64,000 nucleotides of DNA from Pseudomonas sp. P8_229 (GCF_034008635.1 NZ_CP125378.1:5394501-5458500); one strand, 5' to 3'. Positions 1-10,761 are shown, numbered from the stretch's first letter. Numbers and translations: made by a program. Notes: generated by a model not told the origin, from the letters alone.

Positions 1-381
1 ATGGTCTCCGACGGCAAAAAGGTCACCCTGTGGGACCCGGATCTGGAACAGGCGACCATCAAGAAACTCGACGAGCGTCTGACTCAGACCCCGGCACTGC
101 TGCTGTCCGGTGACGTATCGAAGATCAGCCAGAGCTTCGACATCACCGCGAAAGAAGCGGGCGGCGTGATCGACTTCACCCTCAAGCCGAAAACCAAGGA
201 CACCCTGTTCGACAACCTGCGTCTGTCGTTCCGCAATGGTCTGGTCAATGACATGCAACTGATCGACAGCGTCGGCCAGCGCACCAACATCCTGTTCACT
301 GGGGTCAAGGCCAACGAGCCGGTGTCGCCGTCCAAGTTCAAGTTCGACATCCCCAAGGGTGCGGATGTAATCCAGGAGTAA
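1..381 (+). CDS. lolA: Outer-membrane lipoprotein carrier LolA, 3' part
   Basis: Periplasmic chaperone that takes mature lipoproteins from the LolCDE transporter and hands them to LolB at the outer membrane. Only the last 126 residues are present. The reading frame is open at base 1 and the family is about 200 residues long, so roughly 80 N-terminal residues with the signal peptide lie outside the window. The first ATG corresponds to an internal methionine before the SDGKKV and DPDLEQA segments. Those segments, the TLFDNL stretch and the C-terminal [12 protein letters not shown] follow the LolA pattern. It lies 5' of rarA, crcB and serS, the usual Pseudomonas order, which supports the call. 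Confidence 0.9.
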   Translation: MVSDGKKVTLWDPDLEQATIKKLDERLTQTPALLLSGDVSKISQSFDITAKEAGGVIDFTLKPKTKDTLFDNLRLSFRNGLVNDMQLIDSVGQRTNILFTGVKANEPVSPSKFKFDIPKGADVIQE

Positions 382-393
382 AATGCAAAACCC

Positions 394-483
394 TTGTAGG
401 AGTGAGCCTGCTCGCGATAGCGGTGGGTCAGACACTGCAGCTGTGACTGACACATCGAATCGCGAGCAGGCTCACTCCTACAA
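394..483. repeat. REPIN (inverted pair of REP elements)
   Basis: Two REP sequences of the GTAGGAGTGAGCCTGCTCGCG type face each other across a short spacer and could form one long hairpin. It fills the gap between lolA and rarA. Confidence 0.85.
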
Positions 484-535
484 AATCAAAAGCATGATTG
501 GCAACCGATTCAAATAGAGGTTTCAACGCTACGTG

Positions 536-1858
536 ATGGATCTGTTTCGCAGTGCACCGATTGCCCAGCCACTGGCCGCGCGTTTGCGTGCGACCAATCT
601 GGATGAGTATGTCGGTCAGGAGCACGTGCTCGCTCGCGGCAAGCCTCTGCGTGAGGCGCTGGAGCAGGGTGCCCTGCATTCGATGATCTTCTGGGGCCCG
701 CCCGGCGTGGGCAAGACCACCCTGGCGCGGTTGCTCGCGGAAGTCTCGGATGCACACTTCGAAACGGTCTCGGCGGTGCTCGCCGGGGTCAAGGAGATCC
801 GTCAGGCGGTTGAAATCGCCAAGCAGCAGGCCGGCCAGTACGGCAAGCGCACGATTCTGTTTGTCGATGAAGTGCACCGTTTCAACAAGTCGCAGCAGGA
901 TGCGTTCCTGCCATATGTTGAAGACGGCACGCTGATCTTCATCGGCGCCACCACCGAAAACCCCTCGTTCGAACTCAATAACGCCTTGTTGTCGCGGGCC
1001 CGCGTGTATGTGCTGAAAAGCCTCGACGAAGCGGCGCTGCGCAAACTGGTGCACCGCGCACTCACTGAAGAACGCGGACTGGGCAAACGTAATCTGACGC
1101 TCAACGACGAAGGCTTTCAGATGTTGCTGTCGGCCGCCGATGGCGATGGCCGGCGTCTGCTCAATCTGCTGGAAAACGCCTCGGACCTCGCCGAAGACAA
1201 CAGCGAGATCGGCACCGAGCTGTTGCAAAGCCTGCTCGGCGATACGCGTCGGCGCTTCGACAAGGGCGGCGAAGCGTTCTACGACCAGATCTCGGCACTG
1301 CACAAATCGGTCCGTGGCTCCAACCCCGACGGCGCACTCTACTGGTTCGCGCGGATGATCGATGGCGGTTGCGATCCGCTGTACCTGGCCCGACGCGTGG
1401 TGCGCATGGCCAGCGAAGACATCGGCAATGCCGACCCGCGTGCCCTGAGCCTGTGCCTGGCGGCGTGGGAAGTGCAGGAGCGCCTCGGCAGCCCGGAAGG
1501 CGAGTTGGCGGTGGCCCAGGCCATCACTTATCTGGCCTGTGCGCCGAAAAGCAACGCGGTGTACATGGGCTTCAAGACCGCGCTGCGTGCGGCCGCTGAG
1601 AACGGCTCGCTGGAAGTGCCGCTGCACCTGCGCAACGCGCCGACCAAGCTGATGAAACAATTGGGTTACGGCGACGAATACCGCTATGCCCACGACGAGC
1701 CGGACGCCTATGCCGCCGGCGAAGATTATTTCCCGGAAGAACTCGAACCGATCCCGTTCTACCAGCCGGTGCCCCGTGGTCTGGAATTGAAGATCGGTGA
1801 AAAGCTCAACCACCTCGCTCAACTCGACCGTTCAAGCCCTCGGCAGCGGAGAAAATAG
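536..1858 (+). CDS. rarA: Replication-associated recombination protein A (AAA+ ATPase)
   Basis: RarA/MgsA is a clamp-loader-like AAA+ ATPase that acts at stalled replication forks. The protein has 440 residues, the normal length. Walker A GPPGVGKT lies at residues 54-61. Walker B is FVDEVHRF with D110-E111. The sensor region [11 protein letters not shown] follows, and the C-terminal half is the helical MgsA domain ([13 protein letters not shown] onwards). A GTG sits directly before the ATG at 536. I chose the ATG because the family begins MDLFRSAPI. The stop TAG shares its last base with the crcB GTG start, so the two genes are translationally coupled. Confidence 0.95.
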   Translation: MDLFRSAPIAQPLAARLRATNLDEYVGQEHVLARGKPLREALEQGALHSMIFWGPPGVGKTTLARLLAEVSDAHFETVSAVLAGVKEIRQAVEIAKQQAGQYGKRTILFVDEVHRFNKSQQDAFLPYVEDGTLIFIGATTENPSFELNNALLSRARVYVLKSLDEAALRKLVHRALTEERGLGKRNLTLNDEGFQMLLSAADGDGRRLLNLLENASDLAEDNSEIGTELLQSLLGDTRRRFDKGGEAFYDQISALHKSVRGSNPDGALYWFARMIDGGCDPLYLARRVVRMASEDIGNADPRALSLCLAAWEVQERLGSPEGELAVAQAITYLACAPKSNAVYMGFKTALRAAAENGSLEVPLHLRNAPTKLMKQLGYGDEYRYAHDEPDAYAAGEDYFPEELEPIPFYQPVPRGLELKIGEKLNHLAQLDRSSPRQRRK

Positions 1859-2232
1859 TGCTTCCATTGATTGTTGCCGTCTCCGCCGGCGGGATTGCCG
1901 GTACGCTGTTGCGCTTCGCCGCGGCCAATTGGGTCAGTGCCAATTGGCCGCGGCACTTCTATACCGCGACGCTGGCCGTTAATATCGTGGGCTGTCTGTT
2001 GATTGGCGTGTTGTACGGCCTGTTTTTGATACGCCCGGAGGTGCCGATCGAGGTGCGTGCCGGGTTGATCGTCGGCTTCCTCGGAGGGCTGACGACTTTT
2101 TCATCCTTTTCACTGGATACGGTGCGCCTGCTAGAAAGCGGGCAAGTGCCGCTGGCCCTGGGCTATGCAGCACTCAGCGTATTCGGCGGGCTGCTCGCGA
2201 CGTGGGCTGGCCTGTCTTTGACCAAACTTTGA
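1858..2232 (+). CDS. crcB: Fluoride ion channel CrcB/Fluc
   Basis: Small inner-membrane channel that exports fluoride as a dual-topology dimer. It has 124 residues with four hydrophobic segments. The conserved VNIVG asparagine is N42 and the [10 protein letters not shown] motif lies at residues 76-85; it contains the polar and phenylalanine residues that line the pore in this family. The start is GTG, overlapping the rarA stop by one base. No fluoride riboswitch is visible upstream, where the sequence is rarA coding DNA, so expression probably follows rarA. serS begins 15 bases downstream. Confidence 0.93.
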   Translation: MLPLIVAVSAGGIAGTLLRFAAANWVSANWPRHFYTATLAVNIVGCLLIGVLYGLFLIRPEVPIEVRAGLIVGFLGGLTTFSSFSLDTVRLLESGQVPLALGYAALSVFGGLLATWAGLSLTKL

Positions 2233-2235
2233 TAA

Positions 2236-3528
<1,293 letters not shown>

Positions 3529-4923
3529 ATGAAATATCTGCCGCTGTTTCACAACCTGCGCGGCAGTCGTGTGTTGGTTGTCGGTGGGGGGGAAATTGCC
3601 TTGCGCAAATCCCGCCTGCTGGCCGATGCCGGTGCGCTGCTGCGGGTGATCGCACCTGAAATCGAAAGCCAGCTGCGGGAACTGGTCACCGCCAACGGTG
3701 GCGAGTGCCTGCTGCGCGGGTACGTGGAAGCGGACCTGGACGGTTGCGGGCTGATCATCGCCGCCACCGACGATGAAGCGCTGAATGCGCAAGTTTCCAG
3801 CGATGCTCATCGGCGTTGCGTGCCGGTCAATGTGGTCGACGCGCCGCAGTTGTGCAGCGTGATCTTCCCGGCGATCGTCGATCGCTCGCCATTGATCATT
3901 GCGGTGTCCAGCGGCGGCGATGCGCCGGTGCTGGCCCGGTTGATTCGCGCCAAGATCGAGACCTGGATTCCTTCGACCTACGGCCAGTTGGCCGGACTGG
4001 CGGCGCGTTTCCGCAATCAGGTGAAAAACCTGTTTCCGGATGTGCAGCAACGTCGTGGTTTCTGGGAAGACGTGTTTCAAGGCCCGATTGCCGACCGGCA
4101 ATTGGCCGGGCAGGGCGCCGAGGCCGAACGTCTGCTGCAAGCGAAGATCGATGGCGAAGCGGATATCACCACCGGTGAGGTGTATCTGGTGGGCGCCGGG
4201 CCGGGTGATCCGGACCTGCTGACCTTCCGCGCCTTGCGTCTGATGCAGCAAGCCGACGTGGTGCTGTACGACCGCTTGGTCGCTCCGGCGATTCTTGAGC
4301 TGTGCCGTCGCGATGCCGAGCGGATTTACGTCGGCAAGCGTCGCGCCGATCATGCTGTGCCGCAGGATCAGATCAACCAGCAATTGGTCGATCTGGCCAA
4401 GGCCGGCAAGCGCGTGGTGCGGTTGAAGGGCGGTGATCCGTTCATTTTCGGCCGTGGCGGTGAAGAGATCGAAGAACTGGCAGCCCATGGCATTCCATTC
4501 CAGGTGGTGCCGGGGATCACGGCGGCCAGCGGTTGCGCGGCGTATGCCGGGATTCCGCTGACCCATCGCGATTACGCGCAGTCGGTGCGGTTCGTCACCG
4601 GTCACTTGAAGGACGGCTCCACCGACCTGCCGTGGGCCGACCTCGTCGCGCCGGCGCAGACGCTGGTGTTCTACATGGGCCTGGTCGGGTTGCCGGTCAT
4701 TTGCGAACAACTGATCAAACATGGTCGTTCAGCGGATACTCCGGCTGCGCTGATTCAGCAGGGCACCACGGTCAATCAGCGCGTCTTCACCGGCACTCTG
4801 GCCGATCTGCCGCGCCTGGTGGCGGAGCATGAAGTGCATGCGCCGACACTGGTGATCGTTGGAGAAGTGGTGCAACTGCGCGAGAAACTGGCTTGGTTCG
4901 AAGGGGCTCAGGCGCAAGTCTGA
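3529..4923 (+). CDS. cysG: Siroheme synthase CysG (trifunctional)
   Basis: One polypeptide that converts uroporphyrinogen III to siroheme, the cofactor of sulfite and nitrite reductases. The N-terminal part is the NAD-dependent precorrin-2 dehydrogenase/ferrochelatase (Rossmann motif [11 protein letters not shown] around residues 17-27). The C-terminal part, from about residue 215, is the SAM-dependent uroporphyrinogen III methyltransferase, with [15 protein letters not shown] and [15 protein letters not shown]. The length of 464 residues fits the fused form. It starts directly after the serS stop and is followed by a REPIN. Confidence 0.96.
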   Translation: MKYLPLFHNLRGSRVLVVGGGEIALRKSRLLADAGALLRVIAPEIESQLRELVTANGGECLLRGYVEADLDGCGLIIAATDDEALNAQVSSDAHRRCVPVNVVDAPQLCSVIFPAIVDRSPLIIAVSSGGDAPVLARLIRAKIETWIPSTYGQLAGLAARFRNQVKNLFPDVQQRRGFWEDVFQGPIADRQLAGQGAEAERLLQAKIDGEADITTGEVYLVGAGPGDPDLLTFRALRLMQQADVVLYDRLVAPAILELCRRDAERIYVGKRRADHAVPQDQINQQLVDLAKAGKRVVRLKGGDPFIFGRGGEEIEELAAHGIPFQVVPGITAASGCAAYAGIPLTHRDYAQSVRFVTGHLKDGSTDLPWADLVAPAQTLVFYMGLVGLPVICEQLIKHGRSADTPAALIQQGTTVNQRVFTGTLADLPRLVAEHEVHAPTLVIVGEVVQLREKLAWFEGAQAQV

Positions 4924-4939
4924 TCACCGAGGTACCTCC

Positions 4940-5003
4940 ATCGCGAGCAGGCTCACTCCTACAGAGGACAGCGATCTCCTGTAAGAGTGAGCCTGCTCGC
5001 GAT
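4940..5003. repeat. REPIN, short spacer
   Basis: Two REP sequences (core GAGCCTGCTCGCGA) in inverted orientation with about 15 bases between them. They lie between the convergent cysG and glutathionyl-hydroquinone reductase genes. Confidence 0.85.
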
Positions 5004-5032
5004 GAGGCCCTCGAAAATCACACAGACTCTGA

Positions 5033-6034
5033 TCAGCCCCGGCGCCAAACCCCTTTCCCGTTTAACCGCGCCCGGTCATGGGCAACAGTAAAATCCTGCT
5101 CCGGTCCCTTCGGCACAATCCCCGTCGGGTTAATGGTCTTGTGGCTGCCGTAGTAATGATTCTTGATGTGCTGGAAATCCACCGTCTCGGCAATCCCCGG
5201 CAGCTGATACACCTCACGCAGCCAGCTCGACAGATTCGGGTAATCGGCAATCCGCCGCAGGTTGCACTTGAAGTGCCCGTGATACACCGCGTCAAAACGA
5301 ATCATCGTGGTGAACAGGCGGATGTCTGCTTCAGTCAGGTATTCCCCGCTCAGATAACGGTTGGCGCCCAAAACGCGCTCAAGGTGATCGAGCTCGGCAA
5401 ACACCTCATCGAATGCTTCTTCATAAGCCTGTTGCGAAGTCGCAAAGCCTGCGCGATAGACACCGTTGTTTACCGCTGGATAGATCCGCTCGTTCAGCGC
5501 ATCGATCTCGCCGCGTAATGGTGCCGGGTAGAAATCCAGATCGTTGCCAGTCAGGTCATCAAAGGCGCTGTTGAACATGCGGATGATCTCCGCCGACTCA
5601 TTGCTGACGATGCGCTTGAGCTTCTTGTCCCACAGCACCGGCACGGTGACGCGGCCGGTGTAGTCGGCAGTGTCGGCGGTGTAGCGCTGATGCATGAATT
5701 CAAAGCCATCAAGCTTGTCGCCCGTCGAACCAAGTGCTTTGTCGAAGGTCCAGCCGTTTTCCAGCATCAACCAACTGACCACCGAAACGTCGACCAGTCT
5801 TTCCAGACCTTTGAGCTTGCGCAGGATCAGCGTGCGATGCGCCCAAGGACAGGCGAGAGAAACGTAGAGGTGATAACGCCCGACTTCGGCGGCAAAACCA
5901 CCTTCACCGCTCGGCCCGGGCTGGCCGTCAGCGGTAACCCAGTGGCGGCGCTGCGCCTGTTCGCGCTGGAACGCGCCGTCCTTGCTGCTTTCGTACCACT
6001 TGTCCTGCCAGTGGCCATCAACGAGTAAACCCAT
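5033..6034 (-). CDS. yqjG: Glutathionyl-hydroquinone reductase (Xi-class GST, YqjG/EcfG-like)
   Basis: Cytosolic enzyme that reduces glutathionyl-hydroquinones to free hydroquinones with glutathione. It has 333 residues. The diagnostic catalytic motif CPWAHRT has C62 as the nucleophile. The N-terminal thioredoxin fold begins late, after a 50-residue extension typical of the Xi class, and is followed by an all-helical C-terminal domain. I placed the start at ATG 6034 because the seven residues upstream are not family-like. It is convergent with cysG across a REPIN. The separate orientation from ybiB-tus suggests its own promoter in the 90-base gap at 6035-6125. Confidence 0.88.
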   Translation of the reverse strand: MGLLVDGHWQDKWYESSKDGAFQREQAQRRHWVTADGQPGPSGEGGFAAEVGRYHLYVSLACPWAHRTLILRKLKGLERLVDVSVVSWLMLENGWTFDKALGSTGDKLDGFEFMHQRYTADTADYTGRVTVPVLWDKKLKRIVSNESAEIIRMFNSAFDDLTGNDLDFYPAPLRGEIDALNERIYPAVNNGVYRAGFATSQQAYEEAFDEVFAELDHLERVLGANRYLSGEYLTEADIRLFTTMIRFDAVYHGHFKCNLRRIADYPNLSSWLREVYQLPGIAETVDFQHIKNHYYGSHKTINPTGIVPKGPEQDFTVAHDRARLNGKGVWRRG

Positions 6035-6125
6035 GATCAAGACTCCACAATCCAATAAGCGTTGGAGCCGAGTCTATTCCGATGAGTTCGAACAAAAAGC
6101 GCAAAGATCGGGCGTCGATGATCGG

Positions 6126-7127
6126 TTAAATCGATTTGTTGCGCGCCGCCCAGTACTGCTCGGCGGTTTCGAACGCATGCTCGCGGCTTCGCCCGAGGCC
6201 GCGCAGAGCCAAGGCCATGGTCGAGATCAGGGCCATTTGCGGATAGCTGTCGACCACCTCGCCGCGCCACACAGCCTTCAGATGTTCAACATCCAGCGTG
6301 GCCGGTTTGACGTGGCGCTGGCTCGACAGTTGCGGCCATTCCTCGTCCCAGCTCTCGCCGCCAGTGGTGCCGTACAGATGACTGTCGGCATCCGGGTTGA
6401 TCTCGATTTCACCGCCATCGCCCTTGACCACGATCGCCGTGTCGCCGAGCAGGCCGCTGGCGTCGCGGTGCACCGCTTGATAGCCCGGGTGAAAAATACT
6501 TTGCAGGCCACACCGTGCGCGCAGCGGATTGAGAATCCGCGCCAGCGAGTGGATCGGCGAACGCAGGCCCATGGTGTTGCGCAGGTCAATCATCTTTTGC
6601 AACTGCGGCGCCCAGTCCATCAGCGGCATGAACGCCAGGCCGCCGTTGTCCAGCGCACTGGCGACCTGCTGCCAGGTGCGGCACAGCGGGATGTGCAGTT
6701 CGCCAAGCAGTTGTTCGGTGTACAAGCGCCCGGCGGTATGCGCGCCGCCGCCGTGCATGAAAATCCGCACGCCGTTTTGCGCCAGGCACTTGGCTGCCAG
6801 CAGGTACCACGGCAGATGACGTTTTTTGCCGGCGTAGGTCGGCCAGTCCAGATCGACATTCAACGCCGGCGCCTGCAAGCGCTCGCGCAAGGCCTCGGTG
6901 AAACCGGCCATTTCCTCGGCGCTTTCTTCCTTGTGCCGCAGCAGCATCAGGAAGGCCCCGAGCTGGGTGTCTTCGACCTTGTCGTCGAGCACCATGCCCA
7001 TCGCCTCCCGGGCTTCCTCACGGGTCAGGTCGCGGGCGCCGCGCTTGCCCTTGCCGAGGATCCGCACGAATTGAGCGAACGGGTGTTCGGCGGGCGTTTC
7101 AAGGGTCAGCGCTGGAAAGTCGGTCAT
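6126..7127 (-). CDS. ybiB: Anthranilate phosphoribosyltransferase-like protein YbiB/TrpD2
   Basis: A member of the glycosyl transferase family 3 fold (TrpD-like), 333 residues. It has the helical N-terminal subdomain (DDKVEDTQLGAFLMLLRHKEES, around residues 50-72) and a Rossmann-like body. In E. coli the relative YbiB binds nucleic acid and lacks TrpD activity, so anthranilate chemistry should not be assumed. The start ATG 7127 overlaps the tusE stop (ATGA). This places it last in a tusDCBE-ybiB operon and suggests a link to tRNA modification or nucleic acid binding. Confidence 0.82.
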   Translation of the reverse strand: MTDFPALTLETPAEHPFAQFVRILGKGKRGARDLTREEAREAMGMVLDDKVEDTQLGAFLMLLRHKEESAEEMAGFTEALRERLQAPALNVDLDWPTYAGKKRHLPWYLLAAKCLAQNGVRIFMHGGGAHTAGRLYTEQLLGELHIPLCRTWQQVASALDNGGLAFMPLMDWAPQLQKMIDLRNTMGLRSPIHSLARILNPLRARCGLQSIFHPGYQAVHRDASGLLGDTAIVVKGDGGEIEINPDADSHLYGTTGGESWDEEWPQLSSQRHVKPATLDVEHLKAVWRGEVVDSYPQMALISTMALALRGLGRSREHAFETAEQYWAARNKSI

Positions 7128-7459
7128 AAGCAATTCGTCGGTTTGGGCAGACCCGCCAGTTTCGCGGCGAGTTTGGCAGGGGTGCCTTTGAACAGTCGGT
7201 TCAGGTGCAGGCTGTTGCCTTTGTCCGGGCCGAGTTTCAGTGCGGTGTACTTGATCAACGGCCGGGTGGCCGGGGACAGCTGGAATTCGGCGTAGAAGCT
7301 GCGCAGCAGTTCGAGGACTTCCCAGTGTTCGGCCGTCAGTTCGATCGCTTCGGCGGCGGCGAGGGCGCCGGCGACGTCACGAGACCAGTCGTCGAGGTCG
7401 AGCAGAAAGCCGTCCTTGTCCAGTTCGATGGCGCGGGCGCCGACGGTCAGGGAATTCAT
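7124..7459 (-). CDS. tusE: Sulfur relay protein TusE (DsrC family)
   Basis: TusE accepts persulfide sulfur from the TusBCD complex and delivers it to MnmA for 2-thiolation of U34 in tRNA. It has 111 residues and is DsrC-like. The essential cysteine is the penultimate residue (ending TNCL), as the family requires. I placed the start at ATG 7459, giving MNSLTVG; the ATG overlaps the tusB stop. A longer open frame upstream is antisense-like and does not match the family. Confidence 0.92.
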   Translation of the reverse strand: MNSLTVGARAIELDKDGFLLDLDDWSRDVAGALAAAEAIELTAEHWEVLELLRSFYAEFQLSPATRPLIKYTALKLGPDKGNSLHLNRLFKGTPAKLAAKLAGLPKPTNCL

Positions 7460-7749
7460 AGCCAGCTGTTGACCTTGTCGTGGTGGATCGACAGTTCGAC
7501 GAAGGCCGGGTAATCGATGGCTTCGGCCCAGTCCGGCACCTGCACGGCACGCGCCTGCGCATCTTCGGCCAGCACCAGCAGCTTCAACTGACGGTTTTGC
7601 AGCGCGGTGAACGGCGCGGTGCCGGGTTGCAGGGCATACACCGCGTCGCCAGACAGCAGTAGCGCATCCTTGTTGCCGAGCACGCGCAGGCAACTGGTCA
7701 GGCGTTCGTCACCGAACGGGGAATGAGACAACACATGCAAAGTCGACAT
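7456..7749 (-). CDS. tusB: Sulfur relay protein TusB
   Basis: Subunit of the cytosolic TusBCD heterohexamer that relays persulfide sulfur from TusA to TusE in tRNA 2-thiouridine synthesis. It has 97 residues, DsrH-like, beginning MSTLHVLSHSPF and ending HHDKVNSWL, the conserved C-terminal pattern of TusB. It overlaps tusE by four bases (ATGA) and abuts tusC, so all four tus genes are probably translated from one message. Confidence 0.9.
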   Translation of the reverse strand: MSTLHVLSHSPFGDERLTSCLRVLGNKDALLLSGDAVYALQPGTAPFTALQNRQLKLLVLAEDAQARAVQVPDWAEAIDYPAFVELSIHHDKVNSWL

Positions 7750-8105
7750 CAGAGGGTGATCACCTGGTCGTAACGGTCAATAAGGGCGGTGATTTGTTCG
7801 GCGCCGAGCGGCTGTGCCTCGTCCAGCGACAGTTTGCTCAGGCCACGCAGGCTGGCGCTGTCGGCGCAGTAGAACAGCGCTTCAACGCCGAACATCGGCA
7901 GCGCCTGCAGGTTGGCGCTCAGGTCTTTCTGTTGCAAGGCTCTGGCGTTTTGTCCGGCGGCCAGTTGCAACACGCCGTCGTCGAGAAACAGCAGGCCGAT
8001 CGGCAGATCGAACGCGCCACCGGCGAGCACGATGTCCAGCGCTTCGCGGGCACCGGGGCCGGACCACGGTGACTGGCGGCTGATGATCAACAGGGATTTG
8101 GCCAT
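7749..8105 (-). CDS. tusC: Sulfur relay protein TusC
   Basis: DsrF-like subunit of TusBCD, 118 residues from ATG 8105 (MAKSLLIISRQSPW). The PWSGPGAREALD segment and the hydrophobic PIGLLFLDDGVLQLA strand-helix are typical of TusC. An in-frame start three codons upstream exists, but the chosen ATG lies one base after the tusD stop. The gene order D-C-B-E matches other gamma-proteobacteria. Confidence 0.9.
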   Translation of the reverse strand: MAKSLLIISRQSPWSGPGAREALDIVLAGGAFDLPIGLLFLDDGVLQLAAGQNARALQQKDLSANLQALPMFGVEALFYCADSASLRGLSKLSLDEAQPLGAEQITALIDRYDQVITL

Positions 8106-8106
8106 C

Positions 8107-8499
8107 TCACGCACCTCCGAAGCAGATCAGACGGTCGGCATCCTGCACCGCGTCATGCAATTGGCCGAGGCCGGACAACTCCCACGGCGCGTTGACCGAG
8201 ACGGCATCGCGCTGGTAGCGCCTGGCTTCTTCGCCGTTCAATGCGCCACGGCGTAAGGCAGCGGCGATGCACACCACGCCGTCCAGTTGCTGCTCGGTGA
8301 TGAACGCGCGCCATTGTTTGGGCAGGTCCAGTTCGTCCTGCGGGGTGACCACCGCGTCCGAGGCGTTGTAGACGCCGTCCTGATAGAAAAACAGCCGGAC
8401 AATTTCATGCCCACCGGCCAGTGCTGCCTGCGCAAACAGCAGGGCACGGCGCGAGGAGGGCGCATGGGCGGCGGAAAACAGCGCAATGGCGAACTTCAT
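8107..8499 (-). CDS. tusD: Sulfurtransferase TusD
   Basis: DsrE-like subunit of TusBCD that carries the persulfide. It has 130 residues from ATG 8499 (MKFAIALFSAAH). The predicted active cysteine is in VVCIAAALRRG, the position of the catalytic cysteine in E. coli TusD. It is the first gene of the tusDCBE-ybiB operon. The 5' region up to the REPIN at 8581 presumably holds the promoter. The longer frame starting at 8529 has no ribosome-binding site advantage. Confidence 0.9.
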   Translation of the reverse strand: MKFAIALFSAAHAPSSRRALLFAQAALAGGHEIVRLFFYQDGVYNASDAVVTPQDELDLPKQWRAFITEQQLDGVVCIAAALRRGALNGEEARRYQRDAVSVNAPWELSGLGQLHDAVQDADRLICFGGA

Positions 8500-8580
8500 G
8501 ACGGACTCGATCAGCAAAACTGCGGTCATGATAAAGCTTTATGAAGGCTGCCGCGAAACCCAAGTTGTACGCATGTCCCC

Positions 8581-8670
8581 TGTAGGAGTGAGCCTGCTCG
8601 CGAAAGCGGTGGGTCAGGCGATAAAGATATTGAATGTACCGGCCTCTTCGCGAGCAAGCCCGCTCCCACA
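8581..8670. repeat. REPIN
   Basis: Inverted REP pair with mixed arms: one is the GTAGGAGTGAGCCTGCTCGCG variant, the other the GTGGGAGCGGGCTTGCTCGCG variant. It separates tusD from the DUF1275 gene. Confidence 0.85.
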
Positions 8671-8680
8671 GGGGCGCATT

Positions 8681-9385
8681 TCAGCGGGGCATGTAGCCGA
8701 GTTGCCAGCGCCGCGGAATGGTCAGCGACAGCACGCCGAGCACCGCCGCCAGCAAGCCGCTGGCGAATAATGCCCGCAGCCCGAGCTGATGTTCCAGCAC
8801 CGCCCCCAGGATCGCGCCGATGAACATGCCGGTCCACGGCACCAGCTGCACCCGCCAGCCGTTACGGCGTTCGCCGAGCATCCAGCGCCCCAGTCCACGA
8901 CCAAACCGCGACAGCGCCCCGGTCACGTAGGTCAGGCCCACCGGGAGACCGTTCACTTCCTCGACCGCGGCGTTGAGCATGCCCATCGCGACGATCGCCG
9001 CCAGCAGCGCCGGGAGTTGCGTGTCAGATGGCAACGCGGCTGCCACGCAGAGCAGGGTGGCGATGCACAGTAACAACGGCAGTGTGCGCCGCCCACCCAC
9101 GCGCCCGATCACAATCCCCAGGGCATTGCCGAGCACAAACGTGACGACGAGGATGACCAGGCGCAACGTCAGCCCCAGATCGCCGACACTGATCGCCACC
9201 GCCAGCCGCGTGGTGTTGCCGCTCATGAACGAGACGAAATCGCCGCTGGCCATGAAGCCGATCGCGTCGGTCATCCCGGCGAGTACCGACAGGCTGGCCA
9301 CCAGCGCCAGACCGATGCGCCCGCGCCATTTCTGCCGATGCAGATGACCGGAGGTGGCGCGGTGAGTCGAAGTGGAAGGCAGCAT
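8681..9385 (-). CDS. YoaK/DUF1275 family membrane protein
   Basis: Predicted inner-membrane protein of 234 residues with about six hydrophobic segments. The family signature is visible: LSVLAGMTDAIGFMASGDFVSFMSGN near residues 30-55, followed by GLPVGLTYVTGAL in the middle. The biochemical role of DUF1275 proteins is not established. I chose ATG 9385 over an upstream start because the extra 14 residues are charged and unlike the family. The end lies next to a REPIN and no operon partner is obvious. Confidence 0.78.
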   Translation of the reverse strand: MLPSTSTHRATSGHLHRQKWRGRIGLALVASLSVLAGMTDAIGFMASGDFVSFMSGNTTRLAVAISVGDLGLTLRLVILVVTFVLGNALGIVIGRVGGRRTLPLLLCIATLLCVAAALPSDTQLPALLAAIVAMGMLNAAVEEVNGLPVGLTYVTGALSRFGRGLGRWMLGERRNGWRVQLVPWTGMFIGAILGAVLEHQLGLRALFASGLLAAVLGVLSLTIPRRWQLGYMPR

Positions 9386-9410
9386 CGGCGACGATATCCT
9401 TGAGCGGCGG

Positions 9411-9740
9411 TTACAGTTCCAGCCCATACAGGTCGCAGTAATCCGGCCAACTCATGTGCGCCATTTCTGCCACCTCGCGATGCACCTCCATGCGCTGGGC
9501 CTGATACTCCTCGGGCGTTGCCGCCGTGAGCAGCAAGGTCAGTTCCCAGGCAAACAGTCCCTGATCTTCAGCCTCGGCCTCGAAGGCTTCATGCAAGCGT
9601 TCTTCACGATACTGTGCGGCGGTTTCACCCTTGGCCTGGGCCAGCAGTGGATTGAGATGATCGAGGGTTTCGCGCAGTTCGGGGCGTGCGTCGAGAAACA
9701 GTTTCAGGGCCTGTTCGTGTCGCTGGTCGGTGGGCGCCAT
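9411..9740 (-). CDS. Small acidic cytosolic protein (DUF6388-like)
   Basis: A soluble, glutamate-rich protein of 109 residues beginning MAPTDQRHEQALKLF and ending DYCDLYGLEL. It has no signal peptide or membrane segment and is predicted mostly helical. It resembles small Pseudomonas proteins grouped as DUF6388, a family without known function; this assignment is from memory. I chose ATG 9740 because the longer frame adds basic, low-complexity residues from the promoter region. Confidence 0.6.
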   Translation of the reverse strand: MAPTDQRHEQALKLFLDARPELRETLDHLNPLLAQAKGETAAQYREERLHEAFEAEAEDQGLFAWELTLLLTAATPEEYQAQRMEVHREVAEMAHMSWPDYCDLYGLEL

Positions 9741-9874
9741 GTGTGTTCCTTGTGAGGCTGATGACCCTAGGGTGCCGGAGCGGCCCGTGCGTGTCGCGCT
9801 ATAAATGCAGTAAAGCAGAACGATTTTGCCTGTTGCGGTGATACAGTCCGCTTTTTTCTGAATGAGCGAATGCA

Positions 9875-10225
9875 ATGCGAATTCTGATGGTAGCGCTGGC
9901 CGCGACGGTGCTGGCCGGTTGCGCGGGTTCGGTAATGGACGATTCTCGCACCAAAGCCCCGTACAAGGTCCTGACCTCGGACAAGCCTGAGAAAGTTGTC
10001 GCCCAGTGCGTGCAGTTCGGCTGGCAGGACGAAGCGGTGTTCGGCGTGGATGCCGGGGCGTATCTGCAACCGGGCAAGAAGGGTGGGTCGACGGTGTATA
10101 CCCGTTCGGCGGAATCGTTTGTCGACGTGACCAGCGATGCTTCGGGGACCGTGCTCAATTACTACGCGCAGAAGGATGATTTTGTTGCCAAGCGGCGGTT
10201 GGCGGCGTTGGCGACCTGTCTCTGA
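9875..10225 (+). CDS. Small predicted lipoprotein
   Basis: Predicted lipoprotein of 116 residues. The N-terminus MRILMVALAATVLAGC is a lipoprotein signal with lipobox LAGC and C16 as the acylated cysteine; the +2 residue is alanine, which favours the outer membrane. The mature part has a conserved-looking QCVQFGWQDEAVFGVDAGAYLQP segment and ends with a second cysteine (ATCL). I do not recognise a function. Similar short lipoproteins are common and unannotated in Pseudomonas. It is divergent from the 9411-9740 gene. Confidence 0.75.
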   Translation: MRILMVALAATVLAGCAGSVMDDSRTKAPYKVLTSDKPEKVVAQCVQFGWQDEAVFGVDAGAYLQPGKKGGSTVYTRSAESFVDVTSDASGTVLNYYAQKDDFVAKRRLAALATCL

Positions 10226-10249
10226 TCATGTGTTGAGGCGGCCGCCGTC

Positions 10250-10322
10250 ATCGCGAGCGGGCTCACTCCTACACTGGATTTGTGTTTGCCACCCATTCTG
10301 TAGGAGTGAGCCTGCTCGCGAT
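10250..10322. repeat. REPIN
   Basis: Inverted REP pair (ATCGCGAGCGGGCTCACTCCTAC and its mirror arm) between the small lipoprotein gene and the convergent GNAT gene. Confidence 0.8.
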
Positions 10323-10335
10323 GGGGCCAGTGAAT

Positions 10336-10761
10336 TCAGCCGTTCAACCGCTTCTGGAAATAATGCCGGCTATGCCCCGGCGGGTAATCGATAATCTCGC
10401 CAAACTGGCTGAATCCCAGCTTCTTGTAGAACTCCGGCGCCTGAAAATCGAAGGTGTCCAGCCAGATCCCCAGGCAGCGCTTCTCGTTGGCCAGTGCTTC
10501 GGCCATCGCCATCAATCTCGAGCCAATGCCCTGGCCGCGTCCCTGCTCCGGCACTGAAAGCAACTCGATGTACATCCACTGGAAAATCACCCGGCCATAC
10601 AAGCCGCCGAGAATTGCGTCGTGCTCATCGCGCACCATCAGCGCGAAAGGTTCCGACGTGGAGCCGCCGGTCTTGGCATCGTTATAGGCAATCAGTGGCT
10701 CGAGAATGGCCTTGCGTTGTTCTTCCGTGGGGTTCTTCGACAACTCGATTCGCAACGTCAT
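10336..10761 (-). CDS. GNAT family N-acetyltransferase
   Basis: Acetyl-CoA-dependent acetyltransferase of 141 residues with unknown substrate. The acetyl-CoA binding motif A is seen as IELLSVPEQGRGQGIGSRLM (loop QGRGQGIG). Motif B near FYKKLGFSQFG carries the usual tyrosine of the active site. The fold is complete and there is no fusion. It stands alone: a REPIN lies 3' and the divergent hemerythrin gene lies 150 bases upstream. Confidence 0.85.
   Translation of the reverse strand: MTLRIELSKNPTEEQRKAILEPLIAYNDAKTGGSTSEPFALMVRDEHDAILGGLYGRVIFQWMYIELLSVPEQGRGQGIGSRLMAMAEALANEKRCLGIWLDTFDFQAPEFYKKLGFSQFGEIIDYPPGHSRHYFQKRLNG

Noticed and set aside
1800..1860. Fluoride riboswitch before crcB
   Set aside because: The region is rarA coding sequence with no match to the riboswitch core.
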